Below are positions 1 to 8,822 of a DNA stretch of 64,000 nucleotides, one piece after another (positions within the stretch are counted from its first letter, which is position 1; each line of letters begins with the position of its first letter). The stretch is taken from NCBI GenBank assembly GCA_021414005.1, contig JAIOPH010000002.1:124001-188000 (forward strand), given 5' to 3'. Origin of the DNA: Chthoniobacter sp. (lineage in GTDB: Bacteria > Verrucomicrobiota > Verrucomicrobiia > Chthoniobacterales > Chthoniobacteraceae). The notes under the pieces were generated by a model that saw nothing but the letters and a program-made list of their open reading frames with translations, had not been told where the DNA came from and made no database searches. The position numbers and the translations under genes are program-made.

Positions 1-523
1 AATATCGGAATGCCTCCCACAGCAGGCGATTTGAATCGCCCAGCCGGGCCGGGGCGAGCGGCGCGTGCAACTGCAACAACGTGCCCTGATAGAACGTGTC
101 ATCGTTCCGATTCAAACTCATCTTGCTGCGGTAGCGCAACGAACCGGGGTCTTTCGTGCCGAGGAAACCATCTCGCAGCAATCGAGCACGTTCGAGGTTG
201 TCGTCCTTTTCGATGTCCGCAGCGGCACGTTCTTCAAGCAACGCTACCGCCGCGAGCGCAACCAAGCTGAGGGTGCAGAGCCGTTGCTGGCCATCAATGA
301 CGACGAATTCCTCGCGGTCACGCTGCTGCATCACGATTGCGCCCATGTAGTGCTGCGAATCGTCACGCTGCGATACCTCATCCGGATCAAGCCAGAGGTC
401 TTCCCAGTGGTCTTCACGCCAAGAGTAATCGCGCTGGTAGGGAGGCACCGCGTAGCGGAGGCCGTTACCCAGAAGTCCCTTCAGCGTTACATCGCTGGTA
501 TTGAGGAGGTTTGCGCGTGGCAT
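1..523 (-). CDS. DUF262 domain protein (GmrS/ParB-like NTPase fold), 3' end outside window
   Basis: The reverse strand read from the ATG at 523 gives a protein starting MPRANLLNTSDVTLKGLLG, with the DUF262 signatures VPPYQRDYSW (about residues 26-35) and VIDGQQRLCTL (about residues 80-90). DUF262 proteins include the GmrS half of type IV modification-dependent restriction enzymes and other ParB/Srx-fold NTPases with defence roles. The frame stays open to base 1, so at least the C-terminal part is missing. The reading frame is also open upstream of the ATG, where GTG codons exist, but the family usually begins at the NLLNTSD segment, so the ATG was chosen. A truncated restriction-type fragment lies immediately upstream. 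The family is well supported; the exact defence role is inference. Confidence 0.85.
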   Translation of the reverse strand, partial: MPRANLLNTSDVTLKGLLGNGLRYAVPPYQRDYSWREDHWEDLWLDPDEVSQRDDSQHYMGAIVMQQRDREEFVVIDGQQRLCTLSLVALAAVALLEERAAADIEKDDNLERARLLRDGFLGTKDPGSLRYRSKMSLNRNDDTFYQGTLLQLHAPLAPARLGDSNRLLWEAFRY

Positions 524-540
524 GGTGTCGGATGAGAAAT

Positions 541-795
541 CTAGCTGATGATTTGAGCGTAATCCATCCGTGATAAACAGGCGCACGTCGATGATGGACG
601 CGGCTGACACAGCGCGACATCCGCCCGGCCCTCGCCAGTTTGATACTCCGGCCAGACGATATTCGTGTCCCAAGTATTCCAGCCGAGCTCCTGAAACACG
701 CGAAGGACGACGCCCTGCGAGATCGCCTGCTCATTCGGAAAGCTGCCCTGGCGGAGGCAAGCCGTAATGTCGGCGAGAGTGGATTCGAGAGACAT
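541..795 (-). pseudogene. Truncated N-terminal fragment of a type I restriction R subunit-like (HsdR_N) protein
   Basis: Translation from the ATG at 795 (MSLESTLADITACL) shows the start of an HsdR_N-type nuclease domain: NEQAISQGVVLRVFQELGW, then the catalytic-type stretch W-P-E-Y (about residues 48-51) and GEGRADVALC (about residues 53-62). The expected continuation, an IEVK-type catalytic strand, is missing: the frame runs into about 20 unrelated residues and stops. The piece is only 84 residues, against several hundred in intact relatives. It sits 18 bp upstream of the DUF262 gene on the same strand, so a restriction-related locus appears to have lost most of this gene. It is called a remnant and not a functional small protein. 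Confidence 0.6.
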
Positions 796-915
796 GGTTG
801 TTGTGGCCCACCGGGGCGAAATGAGTCCCAACTATCGCCGTTGAAGTTGAGTAGCGGAAGTCTGAACGCGTGGCACGGGGGAAATACGGGACACTTGCCG
901 ACCTTGGACGTGTGT

Positions 916-1242
916 CGCTCGACGAGCACGACGTCGTGCAGGAACCCTTCGTGGGCGAAACCGCGAAGTTCGCCAATATCGTGCTCCCTCCGGCACATCG
1001 TTCTTTGAAAAGAGCGGCACCTTCACCAACGGCGAGCGCCGCGTGCAGCGCGTGAACGAAGTCATCCCGCCGCTCGCCGGCACGAAGACCGACGGCCAGA
1101 TCGTCGTGGACATCATGAACCGCATGGGCATCCCCGCAGCCCAATTACACGCCCGACGGCGTGCTCGCCGAAATCGCGCGCGTCGTCCTCTTTTTCAAAG
1201 GCACGACTTGGGCGCGCCGCCTTTACGCTGCGCACCTCGATG
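916..1242 (+). pseudogene. Decayed C-terminal fragment of formate dehydrogenase alpha subunit (molybdopterin oxidoreductase)
   Basis: On the plus strand the segments VQEPFVGETAKFANIVLPPA, then KSGTFTNGERRVQRVNEVIP, DGQIVVDIMNRMGIP and DGVLAEIARVV read like the C-terminal part of FdhF/FdhA-type molybdopterin oxidoreductases. They lie in different frames: about 2 extra bases near 995 and one extra C near 1136 (run of four C) break the reading. There is no start codon and no upstream catalytic domain. The piece butts directly against the stop of the opposing lipoprotein gene. A second, shorter copy of the DIMNRMGIPQP coding segment lies at about 1951-1995. This is clearly a relic; family assignment is from remembered family motifs. 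Confidence 0.65.
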
Positions 1243-1860
1243 TCAGTGCTTGATATCAACGACGAGCCGCGTCGGGTTTTGCAGTTCGATCACCCGATAC
1301 GGTTTCTTCGCGTTCAGGCCGACGACAAATGTGAGGTCGGCCTCGAAATCGCATGTGATCGAAAGATGCCGCAAATTCGCGCACCGATATGAGGTCTCGC
1401 GCGGCAGCGTCGCCTGGCCGTCACCGTGTCCCTGCGCGGGCGTCATCTTGATCGTCAGCCAGGCGTTTCCCGGAACGGAATGCGTATTGACGGAGCCGCA
1501 ATCGGTGAATGGCGGCTGTGAATATTGCACGGTGTAGGTTGGCTGATGGATGCCATCTACGGCGAAGACCAGTCGGTCAAAATTTTCGCAGCAGGCGGAT
1601 TGTACGCTGCGGATTTCATTGACGTGATTCGCGGCATGACCCTGATGGGTCGTACCGAGCGTGCCGGTGAAATTTGCCGGGATCGCGTGGCCATCGTCGT
1701 CTTTCAGCAGGCACAGCGCCGGTGGTTTTGGCGGATGATTTGGCGCGGGGCCCGGGCCTTTGCCGCTGTCGTGCTTGGTCGAGCTGCAGCCCGTCGTGAA
1801 GAGTGCCGCTGCGGCAGTCGCGCTCACGGCGAGGAAACGGAAGGAAGTGAAAATCTTCAT
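1243..1860 (-). CDS. Secreted lipoprotein with AMIN-like domain
   Basis: 205 residues. The N-terminus is a lipoprotein signal (MKIFTSFRFLAVSATAAA, lipobox FTTGC, Cys about residue 25), followed by a Pro-rich linker (about 33-50). The remaining 150 residues resemble the AMIN-like domain: CENFDRLVFAVDG, a P-x-Y-x-V-x-Y strand, and a final strand ending LQNPTRLVVDIKH. AMIN-type domains bind cell-wall or periplasmic partners, but the target here is unknown. Four cysteines in the mature part could form disulfides. The gene sits alone between two fragments of a dead formate dehydrogenase gene, which suggests insertion or local rearrangement. Start: the ATG directly preceding the signal peptide. Confidence 0.75.
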   Translation of the reverse strand: MKIFTSFRFLAVSATAAAALFTTGCSSTKHDSGKGPGPAPNHPPKPPALCLLKDDDGHAIPANFTGTLGTTHQGHAANHVNEIRSVQSACCENFDRLVFAVDGIHQPTYTVQYSQPPFTDCGSVNTHSVPGNAWLTIKMTPAQGHGDGQATLPRETSYRCANLRHLSITCDFEADLTFVVGLNAKKPYRVIELQNPTRLVVDIKH

Positions 1861-2234
1861 GTTCGGGGTTGTTGTATGTCCGCGTGAAAGGCTGTTCTTC
1901 CGTGGCGGCGAATGCGAGGAATTTTTGCCCTCGAAATTGCAACTTTTCCGCCAGATCGAGTCGATACCATGAACCGCATGGGCATCCCGCAGCCCGACTG
2001 CACGTTCGACAAATCTCCATCAGCGACCTCGTCCGCCTCTTCTCCGCCCGCGGCGAAGTGCGGCGCATGGGCGCCAAAGCCTCCGACGGAGTGAAACCGC
2101 CATCCTTTACACCCCTTCCACTTCCCGAGCACCTCGGCGGGTGTGCACGCCCGTGATCCGCATTGAGGTTTTGGCGCATGCGCTGGGAATTTGAGCCTTC
2201 AATACCACTCCTACCCACGGTGCTGCGCGGCTTT
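1861..2234. other. Non-coding stretch with a second formate-dehydrogenase-derived remnant
   Basis: No convincing gene. From about 1951 the plus strand repeats the motif ATGAACCGCATGGGCATCC (also at 1115, in the fdh relic) together with some flanking similarity (CCAGATCG before it, GCAGCCC after it), so this is a second decayed copy of the same coding piece. The following bases (about 2010-2150) have a codon-like GC pattern in several frames but no recognisable product. The stretch ends at the stop of the CrtC/AttH-like gene. Confidence 0.5.
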
Positions 2235-3356
2235 TTACCGTAGGCCTTGGCGCAGATCGCCGCTGTAGCCGGTGAGCTCGAGAAAAGCGGATCCGATGTC
2301 CGCGCCGCGTTCGTCGAGGATGCGACAGGCGCCTTCCCAATATGCGAGGCCGGTGATGCGGCCGGTGAGTTCCTGATCGCGCGCCAGCGGGACGAGCCGC
2401 CAGCGGACGCGCTGGCCGGTGGTGGGTTCGACGGCGGAAAGCTCCATGCCGGACGGATACGCCGCGCCGCTCTGCGGGCTGCGCCACTGGCCGAGCGGCG
2501 TGAGCGAAAAGTCGGCCGCCGCGACGTGGCGCACGCGGCCTTCGGGGCTGACCCATGCAAGCGTGGAAAAGGGATCCGCGGTGCCGTCCGCGCGCCGCAT
2601 GCGATAGACCATCGCGGATTGTCCGTTGCGGAGCTGGAGGCAGGCCCAGTCCCAGCCGACCTGGCCAGCGGCGAGCTGGCTGCTGCTCATTTCGTGATCC
2701 ATCCACGATTCGCCCTGCACGCGCAGCCGCTCCGCGCCGAGCGTGAGCATGCCGGTCGTGGCGAGACGCGGGAAGGTGAGGTAATGGCTCGCCGCGCCGG
2801 CGTCCGCGCCTTTGCGGGAGACGCCGTTTTCGCCGAAGACCACGAGCGGCTGACGCGGCCTCAGCTCCAACTCGAATTGCGCGTCGCCACGCACGGAACC
2901 CGCGAGGCGCATGACCTCCGCCTCCGCGAGCCGCAGCGACCAAGGGCCGTTGTGCACGTCGAGCGTGGTGGTGGAGGCGCGCGCGTCCCAGCCTTCGAGG
3001 TTCACGCGTTCCTGGTGGAGAAAACGCCCGGTTTTGGTGTCGAGCAGCCCCATGTGCGCGAGGTGGATCTGGCCGCCGGCGGGCGCGGCGGCGGCGTTCT
3101 TCGGGCGGTCTGCCGCGCGGCGGAAAAACGTGGCCTGGTAGCCGAAGCGGCGTCCGTCCTCGGCGAAAAGATGGCCAGTGACATACCACCATTCGATCTT
3201 GAATTCGGGATGGCTGCCGTGGTCGCGCGGGAACACAAAGTGGCGGCCCGGTTGCGGCAGCGCGAAGCCATCGGGTGTGAGCGACGGCTCCGCGGCGGGT
3301 GCGCGGGTGGCGAGGAAAAGGAGGGCCGTGAGCAGGAGAGGACGGATAGGTTTCAT
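2235..3356 (-). CDS. Secreted lipocalin-like CrtC/AttH family protein (predicted hydrolase/hydratase)
   Basis: 373 residues from the ATG at 3356. The signal peptide is MKPIRPLLLTALLFLATRAP-AAE. The mature part has the family motifs: EWWYVTGHL (about 56-64), the GYQATFFRR strand, GQIHLAHMGLLD, a GESWMDHEMSSSQ block with conserved D-H-E (about residue 220), and WACLQLRNGQ. Related proteins (carotenoid 1,2-hydratase CrtC, AttH, predicted secreted hydrolases) are two-lobed lipocalin-like proteins. The ATG overlaps the stop of the ABC permease gene by ATGA, so translation is probably coupled. An exporter ATPase, a large FtsX-type permease and this protein recur together in many genomes. The substrate is unknown; the link to lipid export is inference. 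Confidence 0.85.
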   Translation of the reverse strand: MKPIRPLLLTALLFLATRAPAAEPSLTPDGFALPQPGRHFVFPRDHGSHPEFKIEWWYVTGHLFAEDGRRFGYQATFFRRAADRPKNAAAAPAGGQIHLAHMGLLDTKTGRFLHQERVNLEGWDARASTTTLDVHNGPWSLRLAEAEVMRLAGSVRGDAQFELELRPRQPLVVFGENGVSRKGADAGAASHYLTFPRLATTGMLTLGAERLRVQGESWMDHEMSSSQLAAGQVGWDWACLQLRNGQSAMVYRMRRADGTADPFSTLAWVSPEGRVRHVAAADFSLTPLGQWRSPQSGAAYPSGMELSAVEPTTGQRVRWRLVPLARDQELTGRITGLAYWEGACRILDERGADIGSAFLELTGYSGDLRQGLR

Positions 3357-5935
3357 TCTTCGCGATCGGCGGGGAGGTTCGCGCCCCACAGGCCCACCGC
3401 GGTGGCGGCGGCGAGCGCAGCGAGGAGCACAAGTGCTGCGAGCAGGAGCAGCGCAGGCGCGGGCACGGCAAGGAGGAGCGTCCAGCCGAAGGTCTGTTTA
3501 TTGATGACGTGAATGAGCAGCCAGCCGAGGAGTCCGCTGGCCGCGAGCCCGGCGAGCAGCCCGGCGAGAGCGGTGGCGGCGCCTTCCAGCGCGGTGCTCC
3601 GCGCGATGCCGCCGCGCGTGACGCCGAGGGCGCGCAGCGTGGTGAGATCGGCGTGCCGGTCGAGCAGCATACTGATGAGCGTGAGTGTGAGCCCGAGCAC
3701 GGCCACAGCCACACCGATGCCCTCCAGCGCGTAGGTGATCGTGAAGGTCTGCCGAAACATCCGCAGGACCTCCGCGCGCAGGTGCGCGTTGGTAAAAACC
3801 TGCACGCCCGGATTCTCTGCCAGCCAGCGCGTGCGCACGGTCTCCGCGGCATCGGGGTCGCGCAGTTTCACGATGACGCTGCGCGCGGCGTCGTCCTGAA
3901 ACCACGCGAGAAAGCGCGTGCGCTCGATGAGCACGGTGCCACGCTCGCTGCCATAGTCGGCAAACACGCCGGCGATGCGCAACGTCTGCGGACCCGCGGG
4001 CGTGGGCACCGTCACGACACCGCCGCGCCGCACGCCGAATCGCTCGACAAACGCCTCGCTGACGAACGCCGCGTCGCCCGCATCCGGCCACGGCTCGGGC
4101 GCGCCGCCGAGCCAGGCGACGCTGCCGTTTTCCCGCGCGTAGCGGAAGTCCGTGCCAACCAGCGCGGCGGGGCCGCCGGGGAAAATCACGTCCGCGCTGT
4201 GCAGGACGTTGGCGTCGGCCACCGCGGGATCGGCGGCGAGGCGCTGCCAGGTCGCGGCGCGCAGCCGGTTTTGGCTCGACGCGTTTTCCGCACCGCGGCT
4301 CGAAACGTAGAGCTCGGCTTGAAACGTCGCACCGATCCAGCGCTGCATGGTGCGCTCGAAACTGCCGACGAGAATCGCCATGCCCGCTGTCATGGCCACG
4401 GCGCACGCGAGGCTCGCGGCGGCGAGTCGGTGGCGACCGGATGGCGGCGCGAGATGCGAAGTCGCGAGCCGCGCCATGGCGGAGCGGTGGCCGCACGGAC
4501 GCAGCAGCCGCCCGAGCCAGCCGAGCAGATAGCCGCTCAGCAGCCCGCCGGCGAAAAGCCACGCGAGCGCCGCGACGTAACCGCCCAGCGCGATCCGCGC
4601 CCCACCTTGCAAACGCCATGGCGGCACTGCCGCGGCCAGCGCCCCGAGGCCGACCAGCACGACGACGAGCGCGCCACTGCGCAGCACTCGCGAGCCCGGA
4701 CCCGCGGCTTGAAAACGGTTGAGCAATTGCGCGGGTGGCAGGCGTGAGGCTGTCCGCGCCGGCAGCCAGCCCGCGACCAAACTGGCGAGGACCGCGAGCA
4801 GCATTGCCCACCCGATTTCCTCCCACCGCAAATCCGCCGACTCCGCCGAGGTGGCAAAGTAGAGCACGTTCACCGTTCGGCCGACGGCGCGCACCGCGAA
4901 CTGCGCGCCGCACCAGCCGAGCAGCGCGCCGAGCCCGCCGCCGAGCACTCCGACGAGCAGCGATTCCAGCAGCCACGCGCGGCCGATGGTGCGCTCCTCG
5001 ACGCCGAGTGAAAGCAGGATGGCGATCTCCTGCCGGCGGCGCAGCACCGCGCCATCGAGCGCCTGGAAAATGAGGTAGAGCCCGACCGCGAGCGCGATGA
5101 AGGAAAGCGCGGTGAGATTCAGCCGGAAGGCGCGCGTCATTAGTGCGCCACTGGCCCGGCGGTCCGTACCCGTGGCGATGAGCCAGCGGCCTTGTGCGGC
5201 GTCGCCGATAAGCGCGGTAGCTTCCGCGCGCCGTTCCGCGCGGAGCGGTCCGGCTTCGATGAAAAACTCGACGCGATCCACCTGCCCGCGCCGCTCGGCG
5301 AGCGCCTGCAGCGCGGGCAGATCCATGATGAGGAGCGCGCGCGGGGCCGCGGGCTCATTGCGCCGCTGCGGGATGAGGCCGGCGATTTCCAGCGTCACGA
5401 TCCGGTCGTCCACGACCAGCCGCAGCTCGCTGCCCGGCGGCACGCCTAGCGCGCGGCTGACAAAAACGGCGTTCGGTTTGCCGAGTCCGCCCGCCCACTC
5501 GGCGCGCACCGGTTCGGGCGTGGCGTCCTCCTCGCGCAGGTTTTGCAGGCCGACGAGATCCAGTCCGACGAGACGGAAACTTTCGCCGCTCCCGAGTTCC
5601 TCGATGGCGTCGCCGCGCGCCCGGACGGCCGTGGTTTCCAGTACCGGAATGAGATGCACCGGTCGCGCGCCGAGCGCCGCCCGCAGCTTGGGCAGCACGC
5701 TTTCCGGCAGGCTGCCCGCAGGCGCGGAAACGACGAAGTCCGTCTCGCGCGAGATGACTTCCGTAAAGCGTTCGAAGCTCGCGAGCACCGCGCGATTGGC
5801 GAGACGAATGGAAAAATACACCGCCACCCCGAGTGCGAGGATGACCACGAGCAGCAGCGCCTGCCCTGGCCCGCGCCGCCAGTGGCGCAGCGAAAACCGC
5901 ACGAGCAGCAACCGCAGCAGCCCCGCCTCGCTCAT
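3353..5935 (-). CDS. ABC transporter permease, duplicated FtsX/MacB-type
   Basis: 860 residues. One membrane segment lies near the N-terminus (about 24-45, GQALLLVVILALGVAVYF), then a large periplasmic domain, then FtsX-like helical bundles (about 275-475), a second soluble domain, and a C-terminal FtsX bundle (about 745-855). This is the layout of long LolE/YtrF-like permeases carrying two FtsX domains, which drive export or extraction of lipoproteins, lipids or peptides and do not import. It overlaps the ATPase gene upstream by ATGA and the CrtC/AttH-like gene downstream by ATGA, forming a tight three-gene operon. Antisense frames are open because of GC bias and are not genes. Confidence 0.9.
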   Translation of the reverse strand: MSEAGLLRLLLVRFSLRHWRRGPGQALLLVVILALGVAVYFSIRLANRAVLASFERFTEVISRETDFVVSAPAGSLPESVLPKLRAALGARPVHLIPVLETTAVRARGDAIEELGSGESFRLVGLDLVGLQNLREEDATPEPVRAEWAGGLGKPNAVFVSRALGVPPGSELRLVVDDRIVTLEIAGLIPQRRNEPAAPRALLIMDLPALQALAERRGQVDRVEFFIEAGPLRAERRAEATALIGDAAQGRWLIATGTDRRASGALMTRAFRLNLTALSFIALAVGLYLIFQALDGAVLRRRQEIAILLSLGVEERTIGRAWLLESLLVGVLGGGLGALLGWCGAQFAVRAVGRTVNVLYFATSAESADLRWEEIGWAMLLAVLASLVAGWLPARTASRLPPAQLLNRFQAAGPGSRVLRSGALVVVLVGLGALAAAVPPWRLQGGARIALGGYVAALAWLFAGGLLSGYLLGWLGRLLRPCGHRSAMARLATSHLAPPSGRHRLAAASLACAVAMTAGMAILVGSFERTMQRWIGATFQAELYVSSRGAENASSQNRLRAATWQRLAADPAVADANVLHSADVIFPGGPAALVGTDFRYARENGSVAWLGGAPEPWPDAGDAAFVSEAFVERFGVRRGGVVTVPTPAGPQTLRIAGVFADYGSERGTVLIERTRFLAWFQDDAARSVIVKLRDPDAAETVRTRWLAENPGVQVFTNAHLRAEVLRMFRQTFTITYALEGIGVAVAVLGLTLTLISMLLDRHADLTTLRALGVTRGGIARSTALEGAATALAGLLAGLAASGLLGWLLIHVINKQTFGWTLLLAVPAPALLLLAALVLLAALAAATAVGLWGANLPADREE

Positions 5936-6648
5936 GCGCGCACGTCCTCCGCCACCACCGCTCCATCGCGCAGATGCAGCACGCGATGGCAGATCGCCGC
6001 CGCCTCCGCGCTGTGCGTGACGAGCAGGAGCGCCGTCCGCGTTTCCTCCGAAAGCTCGCGCAGCAGGGCGAGGATGCGCCCGCCACTGGCGGAGTCGAGA
6101 TTGCCCGTCGGCTCGTCGGCGAGCAGCACTGGCGGACGATGGACCAGCGCCCGCGCGATGGCCGTGCGCTGCATTTCACCACCCGAAAGCTGCCCCGGCA
6201 GCGCGTGCGCCCGAGGCGCGATGCCGACACGCTCCAGCAGTTCGCGCACGCGCGCTTCGCGCTCCCGCCGCGGCACGCCGAGGAGCTGGAGCGGAAACTC
6301 GATATTTTCCGCCGCCGTGAGCGTGGGCAGCAGATGAAAAAACTGGAAGATCGTCCCGAGCCAGCGCCGCCGTACCGCCGCCAGCGCCGTGCGATCCAGC
6401 CGGTGCAGCGCCTGCCCGCACAGCTCGATCTCGCCGCCGTCAATGCGGTCCACGCCGCCGAGGCAGTTGAGCAGCGTCGTCTTGCCCGAGCCCGACGGCC
6501 CCATCAGCGCGACGCGCTCGCCCACCGCCAGCCGCAGCTCGATGCCGTGCAAAATCTCCCGCCCGTCGTAGCTCTTCCGCACCCCGCTCGCCCGCACGAT
6601 CGGGGCATCGGGTGCCACGGCAGAAGCGGACGGAGTGGGCGAAAGCAT
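5932..6648 (-). CDS. ABC transporter ATP-binding protein, LolD/MacB class
   Basis: 238 residues from the ATG at 6648 (MLSPTPSASAVAPDAP). Walker A is GPSGSGKT (residues 50-57), the ABC signature is LSGGEMQRTAIARAL, and Walker B plus the D-loop is VLLADEPTGNLD, followed by the H-loop LLVTHS. The family partners FtsX-type permeases (LolD, MacB, FtsE). It is the first gene of a three-gene operon and overlaps the permease by ATGA. The frame extends upstream to 6804, but that part would run over the start of the divergent glycosyltransferase and lacks family similarity, so 6648 was chosen. Confidence 0.92.
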   Translation of the reverse strand: MLSPTPSASAVAPDAPIVRASGVRKSYDGREILHGIELRLAVGERVALMGPSGSGKTTLLNCLGGVDRIDGGEIELCGQALHRLDRTALAAVRRRWLGTIFQFFHLLPTLTAAENIEFPLQLLGVPRREREARVRELLERVGIAPRAHALPGQLSGGEMQRTAIARALVHRPPVLLADEPTGNLDSASGGRILALLRELSEETRTALLLVTHSAEAAAICHRVLHLRDGAVVAEDVRA

Positions 6649-6769
6649 GGCGTGGGACTCTACGCAGATCGGCCCGCAATGGGCGCGCCTTTCCTGTAAA
6701 GGGCGGGACGGCGTCCGTGCTTCCGCTTGACCCTCCCAGTGGTGTCGCATAGCAACGCCGGACCCTTTG

Positions 6770-7654
6770 ATGAATCCACTCGATATCGCCGTCTCCGTCC
6801 TCATCCCCGCCTATAACGAGGAGGAGTCCATCGCCAAAACCGTGGAGGCCATCCGACAGCACGCGGCGGGAGTGCGCGAGTTGGAGATCATCGTCATCAA
6901 TGACGGCTCCACGGACCGCACCGGCGAGATCGCGCGGACGCTGCCGGTCACGCTCATCGAGCACGAGATCAATACCGGGTACGGCTCCGGGTTGAAGGAC
7001 GGGCTGCAGGCCGCCAGGCACGAGTACATCCTGATCGCCGACGCTGACGGCACCTACCCGCTGGAGGACATCCCGAAGCTGCTCGCCGACGCGCCGGGCT
7101 ACGCCATGGTCGTGGGCGCGCGGACCGGCGCGATCGTGAAAGTGCCGCCGTTGCGCAAACCGGGGAAGTGGATCATCACACGCCTCGCCGAGTATCTCAG
7201 CCAGAGGAAAATCCCGGACCTCAACTCCGGCTTCCGCGTCTTCCGCAAGGACGTGGCGCTGCGTTTCCTCTCGCTCTATCCGGACGGCTTTTCCTTCACC
7301 ACCACGATCACGCTGGCGATGCTGACCAACCACTACAAGGTGAAGTTCATCCCCATCAACTACCACCGCCGCGTCGGCAAATCCTCGATCAAACCGCTGC
7401 GCGATTTTACCAATTTCACCATCCTGATCATCCGCATCTGCGCCTACTTCAAACCGCTGAATGTCTTCGTTCCGCCTGCGCTCGCGCTACTTTTCGTGGG
7501 GATCGCGAAAGGGGCGGTGGATTACACCGGCTGTGTCGATCCGGGTGCGAGAGGACATCTCGGCATGCTCTCCATCGCCCTTGCGATGACCGGCGTGCAG
7601 ATGCTTTTCATCGGCCTGCTCGCCGATCTGATCGACCGCCGGATGAAACTTTGA
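6770..7654 (+). CDS. Family 2 glycosyltransferase (DPM1/polyprenyl-phosphate type)
   Basis: 294 residues from the ATG at 6770. GT2 hallmarks: VSVLIPAYNEEESI (about 8-21), VINDGSTDRT (about 41-50), the metal-binding DADG (about 91-94) and the acceptor segment DLNSGFRVFRK. Two hydrophobic segments at the C-terminus (LNVFVPPALALLFVG and LSIALAMTGVQMLFIGLLADL) anchor it in the membrane, as in DPM1/GtrB-like enzymes that move a sugar from an NDP-sugar to a lipid carrier or glycan. The gene ends 3 bp before a PIG-L deacetylase gene, so the two probably act on the same glycan. It is divergent from the ABC operon. Confidence 0.9.
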   Translation: MNPLDIAVSVLIPAYNEEESIAKTVEAIRQHAAGVRELEIIVINDGSTDRTGEIARTLPVTLIEHEINTGYGSGLKDGLQAARHEYILIADADGTYPLEDIPKLLADAPGYAMVVGARTGAIVKVPPLRKPGKWIITRLAEYLSQRKIPDLNSGFRVFRKDVALRFLSLYPDGFSFTTTITLAMLTNHYKVKFIPINYHRRVGKSSIKPLRDFTNFTILIIRICAYFKPLNVFVPPALALLFVGIAKGAVDYTGCVDPGARGHLGMLSIALAMTGVQMLFIGLLADLIDRRMKL

Positions 7655-7657
7655 CCC

Positions 7658-8779
7658 ATGCTGCAGTCGCTCGAACTTACGGTCGCGGATCGCGTTTTGT
7701 TTTTCGCCCCGCACCCGGACGACGAATCGCTCGGCGGCGGGGGGCTCGTGCAAAAGGCGGTAGCGGTGGGCGCGCAGATGCGCTTTGTCTTTGTGACCAA
7801 TGGCGACCGTAATCCGTGGCCGCAGCGCGTCATGGAGCGCAGCGTCTTTCTCGACGCCAAAGCGCGGCGACGCTGGGGCGCACGGCGGCGGCAGGAGGCG
7901 CTGAACGCCCTCGCCATCCTCGGCATCGGCGAGCCGGCAGAGGCGCATTTTCTCGGCTGGCCGGATCAAGGCGTGACGCCACTGCTCATGCGCGGCGATG
8001 CGGAGGCGCTGGAAATCATCTGTCGGCAGATCGCCGAGTGGCAGCCTTCCTACATCATTACGCCTGCGGCGGAGGATGTGCATCCCGATCACAGCGCCTT
8101 CTTTGTCCTCGTGCAGCTCGCGCTCTGCCGTCTCCGCCGGCGCGGCATAGTCGTGCGCCACGTCGTCAGCTACGTCGTGCATGCGCCCAAGACGGGGCTC
8201 GCGCTTGCGGTCCGTCCGGTCGCACTTTCGCCTGCGGAAAAAGCGGTCAAAGCCGACGCCATCCAGGCGCACGAGACACAGATGCTTTCGCGTCGGCGCT
8301 TTCTCGCGCACGCGCGCGATGTGGAACCTTTCTACCGCCCACTTCGTCCCGAGGCGAAACATCCGCATCATCCGATCGTAACCGCCGATCAGGGCCGCGG
8401 TGCACTGCGGCTGAAACTCAAATTACCCAAGCCGTTTCTCAGCTTTCGCGGCGCGACGCTTTTCATCGTTCTCGAAACGCTCCTCGAAGGCAGCCTCCGC
8501 TGGTCCCTTGCCCTGCCCGGCAGCAGCGCCCGCGTGCTCCTCATCGACACCGTCACCGGCCAACCGCTGCGCCGGGCCACCGTTCGCATCGCGGGCCGTA
8601 GCGCCACCATCCACCTGCCCATCGCCTCGGCGCAGCCACTCACCCGACTCTTCGCGAAATTCGACCGGCGGCGCGTCTTTTTCGACACCGCCGGCTGGCG
8701 TGAACTGCCCGTCGATCTCGACCGCGGCCCCAAAGTTCGCCTCCATCGTTTTGGGGCGACGACGGCGGACGAGCGGTGA
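7658..8779 (+). CDS. PIG-L/LmbE family N-acetylglucosamine deacetylase-like protein
   Basis: 373 residues. The zinc-binding motif HPDDE occurs at residues 19-23, with the second metal histidine in HPDHSA (about 142), as in MshB, BshB and LmbE deacetylases that remove acetyl from N-acetyl sugars. The catalytic domain covers about the first 230 residues. The remaining 140 form an extra C-terminal domain of unknown function not usual in short LmbE proteins. It starts 3 bp after the GT2 gene. Lipid-linked or exported glycan editing is likely; the substrate cannot be read from sequence. Confidence 0.88.
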   Translation: MLQSLELTVADRVLFFAPHPDDESLGGGGLVQKAVAVGAQMRFVFVTNGDRNPWPQRVMERSVFLDAKARRRWGARRRQEALNALAILGIGEPAEAHFLGWPDQGVTPLLMRGDAEALEIICRQIAEWQPSYIITPAAEDVHPDHSAFFVLVQLALCRLRRRGIVVRHVVSYVVHAPKTGLALAVRPVALSPAEKAVKADAIQAHETQMLSRRRFLAHARDVEPFYRPLRPEAKHPHHPIVTADQGRGALRLKLKLPKPFLSFRGATLFIVLETLLEGSLRWSLALPGSSARVLLIDTVTGQPLRRATVRIAGRSATIHLPIASAQPLTRLFAKFDRRRVFFDTAGWRELPVDLDRGPKVRLHRFGATTADER

Positions 8780-8822
8780 CATGCCCTTGCAACTTCGCCA
8801 TCGTTTCAACCACGATAACATC

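Noticed and set aside
3509..4747. Plus-strand frame of 412 codons
   Set aside because: Antisense of the FtsX permease; no motif.
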